Of a DNA stretch of 64,000 nt, positions 9,567-19,225 are shown piece by piece. The stretch is from Haliscomenobacter sp965225875 (GTDB taxonomy: Bacteria; Bacteroidota; Bacteroidia; Chitinophagales; Saprospiraceae). Both the position numbers and the translations under genes were made by a program. The notes below the pieces were generated by a model. It made no database searches and was not told where the DNA came from. It saw only the letters and a list, made by a program, of their open reading frames with translations. The stretch is taken from contig NZ_CBDDBS010000003.1 in the NCBI RefSeq assembly GCF_965225875.1, forward strand, positions 124,001-188,000, in the 5' to 3' direction. Each line of letters opens with the position of its first letter. Position 1 is the first letter of the stretch.

Positions 9567-9967
9567 ATGATGATGTTTTCTTTGTTTGGATTTAAAACTA
9601 AGTCAAAGGTAGGCCAAATGCTCGTACAAGTCAACCAATATTTTCAATATTTTCAATTTGAATTGAAAATAGATTGAATCAACGGATTTTGACTAAAACT
9701 GTACAATTCTGTTGCTTTCACGCCCAAACCAACCAACTTATATTGCTCCATCGACGCTAAAATGGATATAACAGATTGTACCAAGCAGAAAAATTTTACT
9801 ATTATTGTTTTATTTGGCGAATTGACAAACCAATTTGATTCTATTTTTGTTAGCTACCTGATAATTGATTTTCTCATCCAAATTGGCGTAACTTGAATAC
9901 TTCGAACTTCAATTGAACCAACAGCCCAAATTTGGGTTTTGTTACTTCGATTGACAAGAACGTCAAA
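9567..9967. other. Divergent intergenic region ndh/folE
   Basis: About 400 bp between divergently transcribed genes. The only element I can support is the promoter-like pair at 9822-9849 pointing toward folE. An AATATTTTCAA direct repetition at 9638-9661 lies near the ndh start. Confidence 0.4.
9822..9849 (+). promoter_or_regulatory. Predicted Bacteroidota-type promoter of folE
   Basis: TTG at 9822-9824 and TATTTTTG at 9842-9849 are spaced by 17 bp, matching the -33 TTG / -7 TAnnTTTG pattern. Transcription would start near 9856, about 110 bases before the first ATG. Confidence 0.45.
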
Positions 9968-10675
9968 ATGCACGAAAAAAAATCACACGCCAATATGGTG
10001 ACTACCGACAACTCTATCGACCTTATCTTGAGCAACAAGGCTCAATCCATGGGCGATAACCACATCAGTACCGGAATAGAAACCCCTTTGCGCCCCGATG
10101 CCTTTGAGTTGAACGATAAGGAAAAGATGGAGATCATTGCTCACCACTTTGCGGCGATCATGGATACCCTCGGCTTGGATTTGAATGACGATAGTTTGCA
10201 GGATACCCCCAAGCGGGTAGCCAAAATGTTCGTTCAGGAAATTTTCCAGGGTCTGAATCCGGACAACAAACCCGAAATCTCTGCCTTTGACAATAGCTAC
10301 GACTACAGCCGGATGTTGGTGGAAAAAAACATCACCGTCAAAACATTTTGCGAACACCACTTTTTGCCAATTGTTGGAAAAGCCCATATCGGTTATGTTT
10401 CCAACGGCAAAGTGATTGGTTTGTCCAAATTGAACCGCATTGTCGACTATTATGCCCGTCGCCCGCAGGTACAGGAGCGCATGACCAAACAAATTTTGCT
10501 GGCATTGCAAGATGCTTTGGATACCCAGGACGTGATCATCGTAGTGGATGCCAAACACATGTGTGTCAGCCACCGTGGGATTCAACACGATGAAAGTACC
10601 ACCCTTACGCTGGAATACAGCGGCTGCTTCGAAAACCCGGAAACGCGCCGGGAATTTCTCGACTGTCTGAAATAA
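9968..10675 (+). CDS. folE: GTP cyclohydrolase I
   Basis: 235 residues from the ATG at 9968; a TTG-initiated frame begins at 9932, and a later ATG (10049) is also possible because the first ~35 residues are not conserved. The enzyme converts GTP to dihydroneopterin triphosphate for folate or pterin synthesis. The zinc ligands are visible: Cys and His in TFCEHHFLP and the second Cys in HMCVSHRGI. The DDSLQDTPKRVAKMF segment is the usual N-terminal family block. A C-terminal ~30-residue tail (CFENPETRREFLDCLK) is normal. A perfect hairpin repeat follows the stop codon by 15 bp. Confidence 0.94.
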   Translation: MHEKKSHANMVTTDNSIDLILSNKAQSMGDNHISTGIETPLRPDAFELNDKEKMEIIAHHFAAIMDTLGLDLNDDSLQDTPKRVAKMFVQEIFQGLNPDNKPEISAFDNSYDYSRMLVEKNITVKTFCEHHFLPIVGKAHIGYVSNGKVIGLSKLNRIVDYYARRPQVQERMTKQILLALQDALDTQDVIIVVDAKHMCVSHRGIQHDESTTLTLEYSGCFENPETRREFLDCLK

Positions 10676-10690
10676 ATTTTCTGACAATAG

Positions 10691-10754
10691 GGTGATAAAA
10701 AAATAAGTGCTCATTTTCGGATCAGGAAAAATGAGCACTTATTTTTTTATCACC
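10691..10754. repeat. Perfect 27-bp inverted repeat (AAATAAGTGCTCATTTT), folE terminator
   Basis: The arms 10691-10717 and 10728-10754 are perfectly complementary around a 10-base loop, with A/T-runs that could make it a two-way terminator. The same core, AAATAAGTGTTCATTT in inverted pair, recurs at 34333-34434, where it is not behind any gene. It is therefore a dispersed element as well as a likely terminator. Confidence 0.7.
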
Positions 10755-10788
10755 TCACTGCTATTGCTTTTTGTTTATTTTTGCCCGC

Positions 10789-11442
10789 ATGATTACTGCA
10801 AAGCAAATTAAAAAATCATACGGCAAATTACAGGTGCTCAAAGGCGTTGACCTGAGTGTGCAACGTGGAGAGGTAGTGAGTATCGTGGGGAAATCGGGTG
10901 CAGGCAAAAGCACCTTGCTGCACATTCTGGGTACCCTGGACAATGCCGACAGTGGTCAGATTCTGATTGCTGACGAAGAGGTCTCAAAATTGGATGCCAA
11001 AAGGCTGGCTGATTTCCGCAGCAGAAGCCTGGGATTTATTTTCCAATTCCACCATTTATTGCCCGAATTCACGGCGCTGGAAAACGTTTGTATTCCAGCC
11101 TACATCAACCGCACACCTGATGCAGTGGCTAAAAAACGGGCTTTGGAATTGTTGGACTATCTAGGCCTAGCTGCTCGAACTACCCACAAACCCGCTCAAC
11201 TTTCGGGAGGGGAACAACAAAGGGTGGCTGTAGCCCGGGCTTTGATGAACCAGCCTGCGGTTATTTTTGCGGACGAACCTACCGGAAACCTCGACTCGGC
11301 TTCTTCCCAGGAACTCCACCAGCTGATTTTTAACCTGCGCAAAGATTTTCAACAAACCTTCATCATCGTTACCCACAACGAAGAGCTGGCGAAGATGAGT
11401 GATCGGCGTTTGGAAATGAAGGATGGATTGCTTCTGAGTTGA
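10789..11442 (+). CDS. lolD: ABC transporter ATP-binding protein, LolD/MacB type
   Basis: 217 residues from the ATG at 10789 (a TTG 18 bp upstream is in frame but unnecessary). Walker A is GKSGAGKSTLL (near residue 35), then a Q-loop (FIFQFHHLLPEF), the signature LSGGEQQRVAVARAL, Walker B VIFADEPTGNLD and the His switch in IVTHNEEL. The HHLLPEFTALENV stretch is typical of the LolD/MacB/FtsE subfamily. It would energise a LolCE- or MacB-type permease for lipoprotein release or extrusion. No permease gene is adjacent, which is common for lolD in Bacteroidota. The precise partner is inferred. Confidence 0.8.
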   Translation: MITAKQIKKSYGKLQVLKGVDLSVQRGEVVSIVGKSGAGKSTLLHILGTLDNADSGQILIADEEVSKLDAKRLADFRSRSLGFIFQFHHLLPEFTALENVCIPAYINRTPDAVAKKRALELLDYLGLAARTTHKPAQLSGGEQQRVAVARALMNQPAVIFADEPTGNLDSASSQELHQLIFNLRKDFQQTFIIVTHNEELAKMSDRRLEMKDGLLLS

Positions 11443-11528
11443 GAGGTTGAGGAGTTGAGAAGTTTAGGCTACCGCAGTGACTAAGGCGCAGGCTCCTCTC
11501 AACTCCTCAACTCCTCAACTCCTCAACC
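11437..11528. repeat. Heptamer-bounded inverted repeat, copy 2
   Basis: GTTGAGAGGTTGAGGAGTTG on the left and three CTCAACTC units on the right bracket a short core (AGGCTACCGCAGTGACTAA) that nearly equals the core of the 8.2-kb copy. It begins within the last codons of the ABC gene and ends just before miaE; reading through it gives the next gene a spurious N-terminal extension. Confidence 0.7.
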
Positions 11529-11536
11529 TTAAATTC

Positions 11537-12154
11537 ATGGATCAAGAAACAAAAGAACTCTATACCGTACGCATGCTCGGCCTCAAGTTGCCTACTGACC
11601 CACGATGGGTCAATCTGGCGGAAATGGACCTGGCGGAAATTCTGACCGATCACGCTTATTGTGAACAAAAGGCGGCAACTTCATGCATTTCCCTGATTCA
11701 GGCTTATCCTGACAAGGAGGAACTGGTACGAGAAGTAGCTCCCATCGTGACCGAAGAATGGGGCCATTTTCGCATGGTGCTGAGTGAACTGGACAAACGT
11801 GGCCTCAAATTGGGCCGCCAACGCAAAGACGAATACGTCAATGAATTATTGGCCTTTCAGAAAAAGAGTGGCTCTCGGGAAGAACGTTTGTTGGAAAAAC
11901 TTTTGATCTGTGCCTTGATCGAAGCGCGGAGTTGTGAACGCTTCCGGCTATTGTCTTTGCACATCGGCGATGAAAAACTGCGCGATTTTTACTATAAATT
12001 TATGGTGTCGGAAGCAGGGCATTACCGCCTGTTCATCGATTTGGCCAAATTGTACAACGATGAAGAAGTGGTAAAGGCGCGTTGGCAGGAATACCTGCAC
12101 AAAGAGGCCGAAATTATGGATGGATTGGAGCTAAGGGGGGATCGGATGCACTAA
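11537..12154 (+). CDS. miaE: tRNA 2-methylthio-N6-isopentenyladenosine-37 hydroxylase
   Basis: 205 residues from ATG 11537; an upstream in-frame start at 11477 would translate the repeat and is rejected. The four-helix ferritin-like fold carries a diiron site with carboxylate/His motifs visible in EEWGHFRMV, EARSCERFRLL and SEAGHYRLF. The family hydroxylates the prenyl group on A37 of tRNAs reading U-starting codons. Length and motifs agree well with MiaE. The sulfatase gene starts 10 bp later, so they may be cotranscribed, without an obvious functional link. Confidence 0.9.
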   Translation: MDQETKELYTVRMLGLKLPTDPRWVNLAEMDLAEILTDHAYCEQKAATSCISLIQAYPDKEELVREVAPIVTEEWGHFRMVLSELDKRGLKLGRQRKDEYVNELLAFQKKSGSREERLLEKLLICALIEARSCERFRLLSLHIGDEKLRDFYYKFMVSEAGHYRLFIDLAKLYNDEEVVKARWQEYLHKEAEIMDGLELRGDRMH

Positions 12155-12164
12155 ATACAAGTTT

Positions 12165-13700
<1,536 letters not shown>

Positions 13701-13746
13701 GCTATATACAGTCGCTCATCGAAGGGAATCGAAGAATTATCCATCA

Positions 13747-13781
13747 TTTGTGCAATTAGAGGTACAAAGTAATTACATTTG
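13747..13781 (+). promoter_or_regulatory. Possible promoter of yidC
   Basis: TTTG at 13747-13750 and TACATTTG at 13774-13781 resemble the Bacteroidota -33/-7 pair. The spacing of 23 bp is long. The yidC start codon follows 77 bp after the -7 box. Confidence 0.35.
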
Positions 13782-13858
13782 CAGCGATTTTTACACCGCA
13801 CTTACTTAACTGAGACAAACGCTGTCTCTAAGGATTTTGTAATCTGTACGTTTGAAAC

Positions 13859-15748
13859 ATGGATAGAAATAACATCATCGGGATAGCCCTGATTTTCATT
13901 CTTTTTTTGGCATGGCAATATTTCCTGACTCCTTCAAAAGCGCAGATTGCCGCGCAGAAGCGCACCCAGGATTCCATCGCCAGAGTAGAACGACTCCGCG
14001 ACAGTTTGACCATCGTTAAGAAGCAGGAAGCAAAGAAAAAACTGGAAGCCGCCGCCGAAGTGCCTGATACCCAGCGTACCAAAATTTTAGGTGGCCAATT
14101 CGGCGCTTTTGCTACTGCTGCCGTTGGCAAAGAGGAAACAACTGTGCTGGAAAACGAACTCATCAAGGTTACCTTCAGCAATAAAGGTGGATACATCAAG
14201 GATGTTTTGTTGAAAAAACACTTCAAGATGGTGCACGGCAAGGATCGCAAAGACCGCAAAATCCCCTTGCATTTGTTGGAAGACAGCAAAAACCGCTTTG
14301 AGTACACCCTACCCGTACAAGGCCTGCGCAATGGCGTCAACACAGCGGACTTGTACTTTACCCCTGAAAAAGACGGGAATTCAGTTACGTTCCGGGCAGA
14401 TGCTGGCAATGGCCAATATTTTGCACAGACCTATACCCTGACTGCCAATTCCTACAAACTGGACTACGCGCTGGATTTCAAAGGTATGGATAAGGTGTTC
14501 GCCACCAATGCCAAGACTATTGAACTGAAATGGGTGAATTACCTGGATAAGATTGAAAAATCCACCCAGTACGAACGCCAGTATTCCACCCTGAATTTCA
14601 AACCAGTGGATGCTCGCGCCGGACGTTGCTCGCCGACCAAACAGTATTCCGAAAAAGACGCAGAAGGTGCCCCCATTCAGTGGCTTGCGAATACCAATCA
14701 GTTCTTCAACAGCTCGCTGATGTCGGAAAAAGGCTTTGCTAGCGCAAAAATGAGCAGCAAAAACCTGGCTGAAGAATCAGAAGACTTGAAGGAATTGAGC
14801 AGCACCATCCAGATTCCATTCGGTGGGGGGAGCAATGAGCAGTTCGCCATGCATTTTTACATCGGCCCTAACGAATTTGACCGCTTGCACGATATGGGCT
14901 ATAGCATGTCTGACATTGTACCATTCGGTCAGAACATCATGGGTACGATCAACCGTTGGGTGATTCGGCCACTGTTTAGTTTCCTTACCGGCTTGTTCAG
15001 CAGCAAAGGTATTGTCATTTTGATGTTGACACTGCTGGTTAAGCTCTTATTGTATCCGCTGACTTACCGCATGATTTACTCTCAGTCAAAAATGACGGCC
15101 CTGAAGCCCGAAATTGACCGCCTGAAAGAACGCCATGGAGATGATCAGCAAAAGGTACAAATGGAGACCATGAAGATGTACCGCGAATTTGGGGTCAACC
15201 CCTTGGGTGCTTGTTTCCCGATGTTGTTGCAATTGCCCATCTGGTTTGCCTTGTACCGCTTCTTCCCGGCATCCATCGAGTTCCGCCAGGCGAACTTCCT
15301 GTGGGCAGGCGACTTGTCTTCCTACGACGAGTTTTTCCAACTCCCTTTCAGCATTCCTTTTGGATTTGGCGATCACATCAGTTTGTTTGCACTCTTGTGG
15401 GTGTTGTCTACTTTGCTTTATACCTGGTACAATTCCAAAAACATGGACTTTTCAGCTCAGCCAGCCATGTTGTACATGCAATACATCATGCCAGTAATGT
15501 TCATGGGCTTTTTCAATAGTTCTGCCTCTGGTTTGTCGGCCTACATGCTTTTTAGTAACTTGCTGAACATTGGGCAAACCCTGGCCACCAAGTACTTCCT
15601 CATTGATGAGAAAAAGATCAAAGCTGGCATGGATGCTTACCGCAAAAAGCCCAAGAAAAAAAGTGGCTTTGGTGAACGAATGGAAACCATGCTGAAAGAG
15701 CAACAGAAAATGGCTGAAGAAAAAGCCAAACAAGGAAAGCGCAAATAA
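13859..15748 (+). CDS. yidC: Membrane protein insertase YidC
   Basis: 629 residues. One N-terminal transmembrane helix (residues ~6-22) is followed by the large periplasmic beta-domain (~60-350), then the conserved C-terminal 60KD_IMP core with five helices (~370-590). The core includes GACFPMLLQLPIWFALYRFF, the family's best conserved stretch, with a hydrophilic Arg in the preceding helix. It inserts inner-membrane proteins with or without SecYEG. The C-terminus is Lys-rich, as in Bacteroidota homologues. yajC, another Sec accessory gene, follows after a repeat. Confidence 0.96.
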   Translation: MDRNNIIGIALIFILFLAWQYFLTPSKAQIAAQKRTQDSIARVERLRDSLTIVKKQEAKKKLEAAAEVPDTQRTKILGGQFGAFATAAVGKEETTVLENELIKVTFSNKGGYIKDVLLKKHFKMVHGKDRKDRKIPLHLLEDSKNRFEYTLPVQGLRNGVNTADLYFTPEKDGNSVTFRADAGNGQYFAQTYTLTANSYKLDYALDFKGMDKVFATNAKTIELKWVNYLDKIEKSTQYERQYSTLNFKPVDARAGRCSPTKQYSEKDAEGAPIQWLANTNQFFNSSLMSEKGFASAKMSSKNLAEESEDLKELSSTIQIPFGGGSNEQFAMHFYIGPNEFDRLHDMGYSMSDIVPFGQNIMGTINRWVIRPLFSFLTGLFSSKGIVILMLTLLVKLLLYPLTYRMIYSQSKMTALKPEIDRLKERHGDDQQKVQMETMKMYREFGVNPLGACFPMLLQLPIWFALYRFFPASIEFRQANFLWAGDLSSYDEFFQLPFSIPFGFGDHISLFALLWVLSTLLYTWYNSKNMDFSAQPAMLYMQYIMPVMFMGFFNSSASGLSAYMLFSNLLNIGQTLATKYFLIDEKKIKAGMDAYRKKPKKKSGFGERMETMLKEQQKMAEEKAKQGKRK

Positions 15749-15754
15749 TTTTTA

Positions 15755-15836
15755 GTTGAGAAGTTGAGGAGTTGAGATCGGCCACTGAGCGAAGTCGAAG
15801 TGTAATCTCAACTTCTCAACTTCTCAACTCTTCAAC
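15755..15836. repeat. Heptamer-bounded inverted repeat, copy 3
   Basis: GTTGAGAAGTTGAGGAGTTG on the left and CTCAACTTCTCAACTTCTC on the right bracket a different core, CCACTGAGCGAAGTCGAAGT, which itself is a repeat seen between genes in many Bacteroidota. The boundary heptamers are the same as in copies 1 and 2 while the core changes, so bracket and core seem to be separate modules. Confidence 0.7.
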
Positions 15837-15849
15837 AAAAATACAACAC

Positions 15850-16194
15850 ATGTTACTTTTACAAGCAGCAACCGGAGCATCAGGAGCAGGTTACATCAAC
15901 CTACTTTTTATCGGTTCCATGTTTTTGATCATGTACTTGTTCATGATCCGCCCACAGCAGAAAAAACAACGCGAACAAGCCAACTTTGGCAAAAACTTGT
16001 CCAAAAACGACGAAGTAGTAACCAATAGTGGGATGCTTGGCCGCATTAGCAAAATCGAAGACGACGTGATTACCCTGGAGGTAGGCACCAAAGTATATGT
16101 TCGGGTATTGCGCAATGCTATTTCAAAGGAATTGACCGACGCCGTTTATGGAGCAGGCAAAAAGCCACAAGTGGTTACGACTACCGAAGAATAA
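15850..16194 (+). CDS. yajC: Preprotein translocase subunit YajC
   Basis: 114 residues from ATG 15850; the longer frame from 15772 would translate the preceding repeat. One transmembrane helix (residues ~18-36, ending FMIRPQQKKQ) is followed by the cytoplasmic YajC domain with GMLGRISKIEDDVITLEVG. It associates with SecDF-YidC at the inner membrane. A YbbR-like gene overlaps its 3' end, an order common in Bacteroidota. Confidence 0.93.
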   Translation: MLLLQAATGASGAGYINLLFIGSMFLIMYLFMIRPQQKKQREQANFGKNLSKNDEVVTNSGMLGRISKIEDDVITLEVGTKVYVRVLRNAISKELTDAVYGAGKKPQVVTTTEE

Positions 16195-17128
16195 CCTGAT
16201 CCCTCGGGCACGGGAAGACCGGGCTATTCTGATGCAGTGCATTGGAATAGCCCTCATTTTTTGGATAGGTGTCCGTATGTCCCAGACTTATGTGGCGACA
16301 AAAAAAATCGAACTTCATTTTTTACTTCCCCCTGATCAGGCTTTTCACAAGGCTCCTCCGCGCAACATGTCCATTCAAACCAAAGGCCAGGGTTGGGATA
16401 TGTTGTATGATTTTTTATTGGGCGCAAAAATCCACCTCACTTACGATCTTACCAAACGCAGCAGTATTCGTTTAGATGAAAAAAGGCTGCTAAATGACAT
16501 TCGGGAACGTACAAATGCGGAGGATTTAACTTTTTCCAACCTTACTCATACCGATATTCGGATCAGTCTGGAGCCCAAAATGCAAAAATGGGTACCCATC
16601 CGGCCTATTCCAGATTTAAGTTATTTATCTGGATATTACCTCTCCGGCAATTTAAAAATAGATCCAGATACTGTCAAAATCTCCGGACCAGTGTCCAAAA
16701 TTGCTCCAACCTATGAATGGCCAACCACTAAACTTACCTTAGTCGATCTAAAGGACGATTACGAAGGGTACCTGGCCCTTAAAACTCCGGCTCCGGAAAT
16801 CAACTTAAACCTTCAGCGGGTTAAGGTCAATGTGCCTGTAGAGCAGGTGACGGAAAAAACCTTGTTCGTTAAAATTCACGTGAAGAATGCAGATCGCGAG
16901 TACCGCTTGTTTCCCAGCCAGGTACGTCTGACTTGTAATGTCGGTTTGAGTCATTTTAACTCACTCAATTCAGCGGATTTTAGAGCCGAGGTAGATCTCT
17001 CGGACGCGGCCATTCAAGCTGGAAACACCGTTCCGGTGATGGTGAACCTACAACCAACCATTGTAAGCAATGTGCGTTTTGTTCCCAAGGTGGTGGAGTA
17101 CTACGCGATAAAAAAGGAGATCAATTGA
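16148..17128 (+). CDS. YbbR-like domain protein
   Basis: 326 residues from the ATG at 16148, which overlaps yajC by 47 bp in another frame; an ATG at 16232 would avoid the overlap and still leave the single transmembrane helix (LMQCIGIALIFWIGVRM). The rest is periplasmic and beta-rich, with repeated units such as VKISGPVSKI and VNVPVEQVTEKTLFVKIHVKN that resemble YbbR repeats. In Firmicutes YbbR proteins regulate a diadenylate cyclase. In Bacteroidota the gene usually stands between yajC and coaE, but here coaE is missing and a convergent gene follows. Confidence 0.72.
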   Translation: MEQAKSHKWLRLPKNNLIPRAREDRAILMQCIGIALIFWIGVRMSQTYVATKKIELHFLLPPDQAFHKAPPRNMSIQTKGQGWDMLYDFLLGAKIHLTYDLTKRSSIRLDEKRLLNDIRERTNAEDLTFSNLTHTDIRISLEPKMQKWVPIRPIPDLSYLSGYYLSGNLKIDPDTVKISGPVSKIAPTYEWPTTKLTLVDLKDDYEGYLALKTPAPEINLNLQRVKVNVPVEQVTEKTLFVKIHVKNADREYRLFPSQVRLTCNVGLSHFNSLNSADFRAEVDLSDAAIQAGNTVPVMVNLQPTIVSNVRFVPKVVEYYAIKKEIN

Positions 17129-17615
17129 GGTGACTTGGGTCCTTTTTAAATTCTTCGATCAATTCAGCTTCTACTTCTGCGTCAAGTTCAATAATGGCAT
17201 CCTCTTCCTTCAATTTTTTAAACACGCCCCGAATTTGTGATGGCAAGAGGCTGACCTTGTGACCCAACCAGGACTCTAAAGTAACCGCCAAAACCACATA
17301 CCCTTCGGTGACTCCAGGGAGTGGAACGGCAATACACATAAAAAACGGCAAAAATTTAGGCAAATCTTTGAGTTGCTCCCGCGCTTGTTGTAATTCTTCA
17401 GCGGTAGGCCCATCTTTAGATCTGGAACGAATGATTTTACCCCTTCCATGTTTTACGAAAGTTTTGACCATTTGTTTGGTCTCGACACCTTCCATCCAGA
17501 AGGCCCAGAGCATCATTTTGGGGAAACGGGCAATTTTGCGTAATCTCATAGGAAATAGAGGTATGGTGTGAATGAGGGGTAACACAAAATTACGGTAAAA
17601 AGGTTCCCGCTGCAA
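17121..17615 (-). CDS. Small LETM1-like or unknown protein
   Basis: 164 residues, converging on and overlapping the YbbR-like gene by 8 bp. The middle (LKDLPKFLPFFMCIAVPLPG, then a hydrophobic stretch and LLPSQIRGVF) resembles the LETM1-like ribosome-binding region, where LP and VPxP motifs precede a short hydrophobic part. The C-terminus is acidic (EEDAIIELDAEVEAELIEEF). Role unknown; assignment is by resemblance only. Confidence 0.5.
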   Translation of the reverse strand: MQREPFYRNFVLPLIHTIPLFPMRLRKIARFPKMMLWAFWMEGVETKQMVKTFVKHGRGKIIRSRSKDGPTAEELQQAREQLKDLPKFLPFFMCIAVPLPGVTEGYVVLAVTLESWLGHKVSLLPSQIRGVFKKLKEEDAIIELDAEVEAELIEEFKKDPSHLN

Positions 17616-17646
17616 TTAAATCGACTACGGCAACCACAAATCCGAT

Positions 17647-17715
17647 GTAGGGGCGACCCTATATGGTCGCCCTTTACTGTCGGAAATAGGGGCGACCACG
17701 CAGGGTCGCCCCTAC
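17647..17715. repeat. Double palindrome of the GTAGGGGC family
   Basis: GTAGGGGCGACC at the left end and GGTCGCCCCTAC at the right end are inverted. Inside, each half has its own hairpin (GGGCGACC with GGTCGCCC), separated by TACTGTCGGAAATA. It lies between two genes on the same strand and could end transcription of the LETM1-like gene. The core recurs at 49988-50022. Confidence 0.65.
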
Positions 17716-17719
17716 CTGG

Positions 17720-19165
17720 TTATTTGTTCCCTGCGCTTTCTTTTTCTTTTTTGTTCATCTCGATGATCTTATCCATCACATCTTCCAGCTGATCGGCGGG
17801 AACCTGCTTGGAAATGATCTCTTTTTTGCTGTCCAGAATGTACATCTGTGGCGTGGTTTCTACATTGTACTGGACATAATAACGCCCGGTTGGGTCAAAG
17901 GCATTGTACCAGCCGGTGAGGCCATTTTCCTGGATGTATTTGAGGCATTCAGGCTGATCCTGGGCGGGTTTCACACAAATGGCCACCAGGGTGATGCCTT
18001 TGTCCTTGAATTTTTCAAAGAATTTTTTCATCGCAGGCATCGACTCTTTGCAGTGCCCACAATCGTAGCGCCAGAAGTAAAGCAGCGTGTATTCCGACTT
18101 GACCTGGCTCAACATGGTACGAGCGCCGTTGCGTTCCAGTACAATGTCGGGTGCTGTTTTGCCAATCAGAAGGGGCTTGAGCTTTTTAGCATTGTCCACA
18201 ATTTTTTTCACCTGGTCCTGGTTGGCCCAATTGGCTTGGCCCGTGGCGTAATATTTTTCGGCCATGTGTACGTATACTGCGTCCATACCCACAAATTTGG
18301 AAGCCGCGAAGCTGTTCAAAAAGTGGATCAGGTAAAACTTAAATGCCTCATCAGCAGGACGCAGACGTTGCAACACGGTGTCAATGGCCACGCTGATTGA
18401 ATCGGGGTGTTGTACACTGAGTTTATTGACAAAATAATCCAGGCGTTGGAACAAAAATGGAGTGCGCAGCATCCGATTATCCCCCAGATTGATGTTGTCA
18501 AAAAAGTGTTTGCGGGTCCACAACCACAGCTGGCGATTTTTTTCCTCTTCGGGTAAGTTGTCAAAGGTTTTGGGGGGCTCAGCATTGATATTGGCATTGA
18601 TAATGGCTGCGGCCAGGGTGCCTTTGAACTTTACGACATAGTCTTTTTGGTATTTCTCCACATCCTGATTCAGCTTGTCCATTTTTTTCTGGGCAGCCTC
18701 TTTTGCCGTGGGATTGTCTTTTGCCGCTTCAATTTCTTTACCCAAGGCTTCGGCTTCAGGGCGTTTGCCATTCAGGTAATTGACGTAGTCGTAGAACAAG
18801 GTGTTTTCCTTGCTGCCCTCAAACTTGACGTTTTCGCCAGGTTTGTCTTTGGTGGTGCGCACAAAAAAAGACTGTTCTTTATCGGTCAACAAGATTTGGA
18901 AAAAATCGTTGTTGGGAGGCAATACCACGATGTACATCCCCCCTTTGAGGGCTTCAGCGCCGCTGAACACAAACTCTCCTTTGGCGTCCACCAAAGCGGT
19001 GTCCATGACGTATTGTTTGTCGCCCATGTAGTAGCCCAGGTAGAGTTGTTTTTCGGTGAAGCCATCAATTTTTACCCGGATTTGGTAAGCGTTTTTAGCC
19101 GTTGTCTGCGCAAAAGCACTTGTGATCAAAAGGCTGGCAAAAAGTGAAAGAAAGTATTTTTTCAT
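17720..19165 (-). CDS. TlpA-like thiol-disulfide protein with DUF4369-type N-terminus (copy 1)
   Basis: 481 residues with a cleavable signal peptide (cleavage after TSAFA). Residues ~25-130 are a beta-rich domain of the DUF4369 kind (YQIRVKIDGFTEKQLYLGYY), followed by a helical middle part. A thioredoxin/AhpC-like C-terminal domain has the redox pair Cys369-Gly-His-Cys372 and the cis-Pro region TTPQMYILD. Such proteins sit in the periplasm or on the outer membrane and reduce or reshuffle disulfides. The CGHC pair is like protein disulfide isomerases. The next gene is a paralogue with identical architecture, evidently a tandem duplication. Confidence 0.85.
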   Translation of the reverse strand: MKKYFLSLFASLLITSAFAQTTAKNAYQIRVKIDGFTEKQLYLGYYMGDKQYVMDTALVDAKGEFVFSGAEALKGGMYIVVLPPNNDFFQILLTDKEQSFFVRTTKDKPGENVKFEGSKENTLFYDYVNYLNGKRPEAEALGKEIEAAKDNPTAKEAAQKKMDKLNQDVEKYQKDYVVKFKGTLAAAIINANINAEPPKTFDNLPEEEKNRQLWLWTRKHFFDNINLGDNRMLRTPFLFQRLDYFVNKLSVQHPDSISVAIDTVLQRLRPADEAFKFYLIHFLNSFAASKFVGMDAVYVHMAEKYYATGQANWANQDQVKKIVDNAKKLKPLLIGKTAPDIVLERNGARTMLSQVKSEYTLLYFWRYDCGHCKESMPAMKKFFEKFKDKGITLVAICVKPAQDQPECLKYIQENGLTGWYNAFDPTGRYYVQYNVETTPQMYILDSKKEIISKQVPADQLEDVMDKIIEMNKKEKESAGNK

Positions 19166-19225
19166 CTTGTCTATGAATTAATGCAGTTCAAACAATGTGA
19201 TGAGATAAAGGGTTTTATGCAGTGT

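Noticed and set aside
9983..10738. Long leftward open frame opposite folE
   Set aside because: It is the antisense shadow of folE; its protein has no family features, while folE has zinc ligands and the full motif set.
16148..16194. Programmed frameshift between yajC and the YbbR-like gene
   Set aside because: The 47-bp overlap is fully explained by a separate start (16148 or 16232); no slippery sequence is evident.
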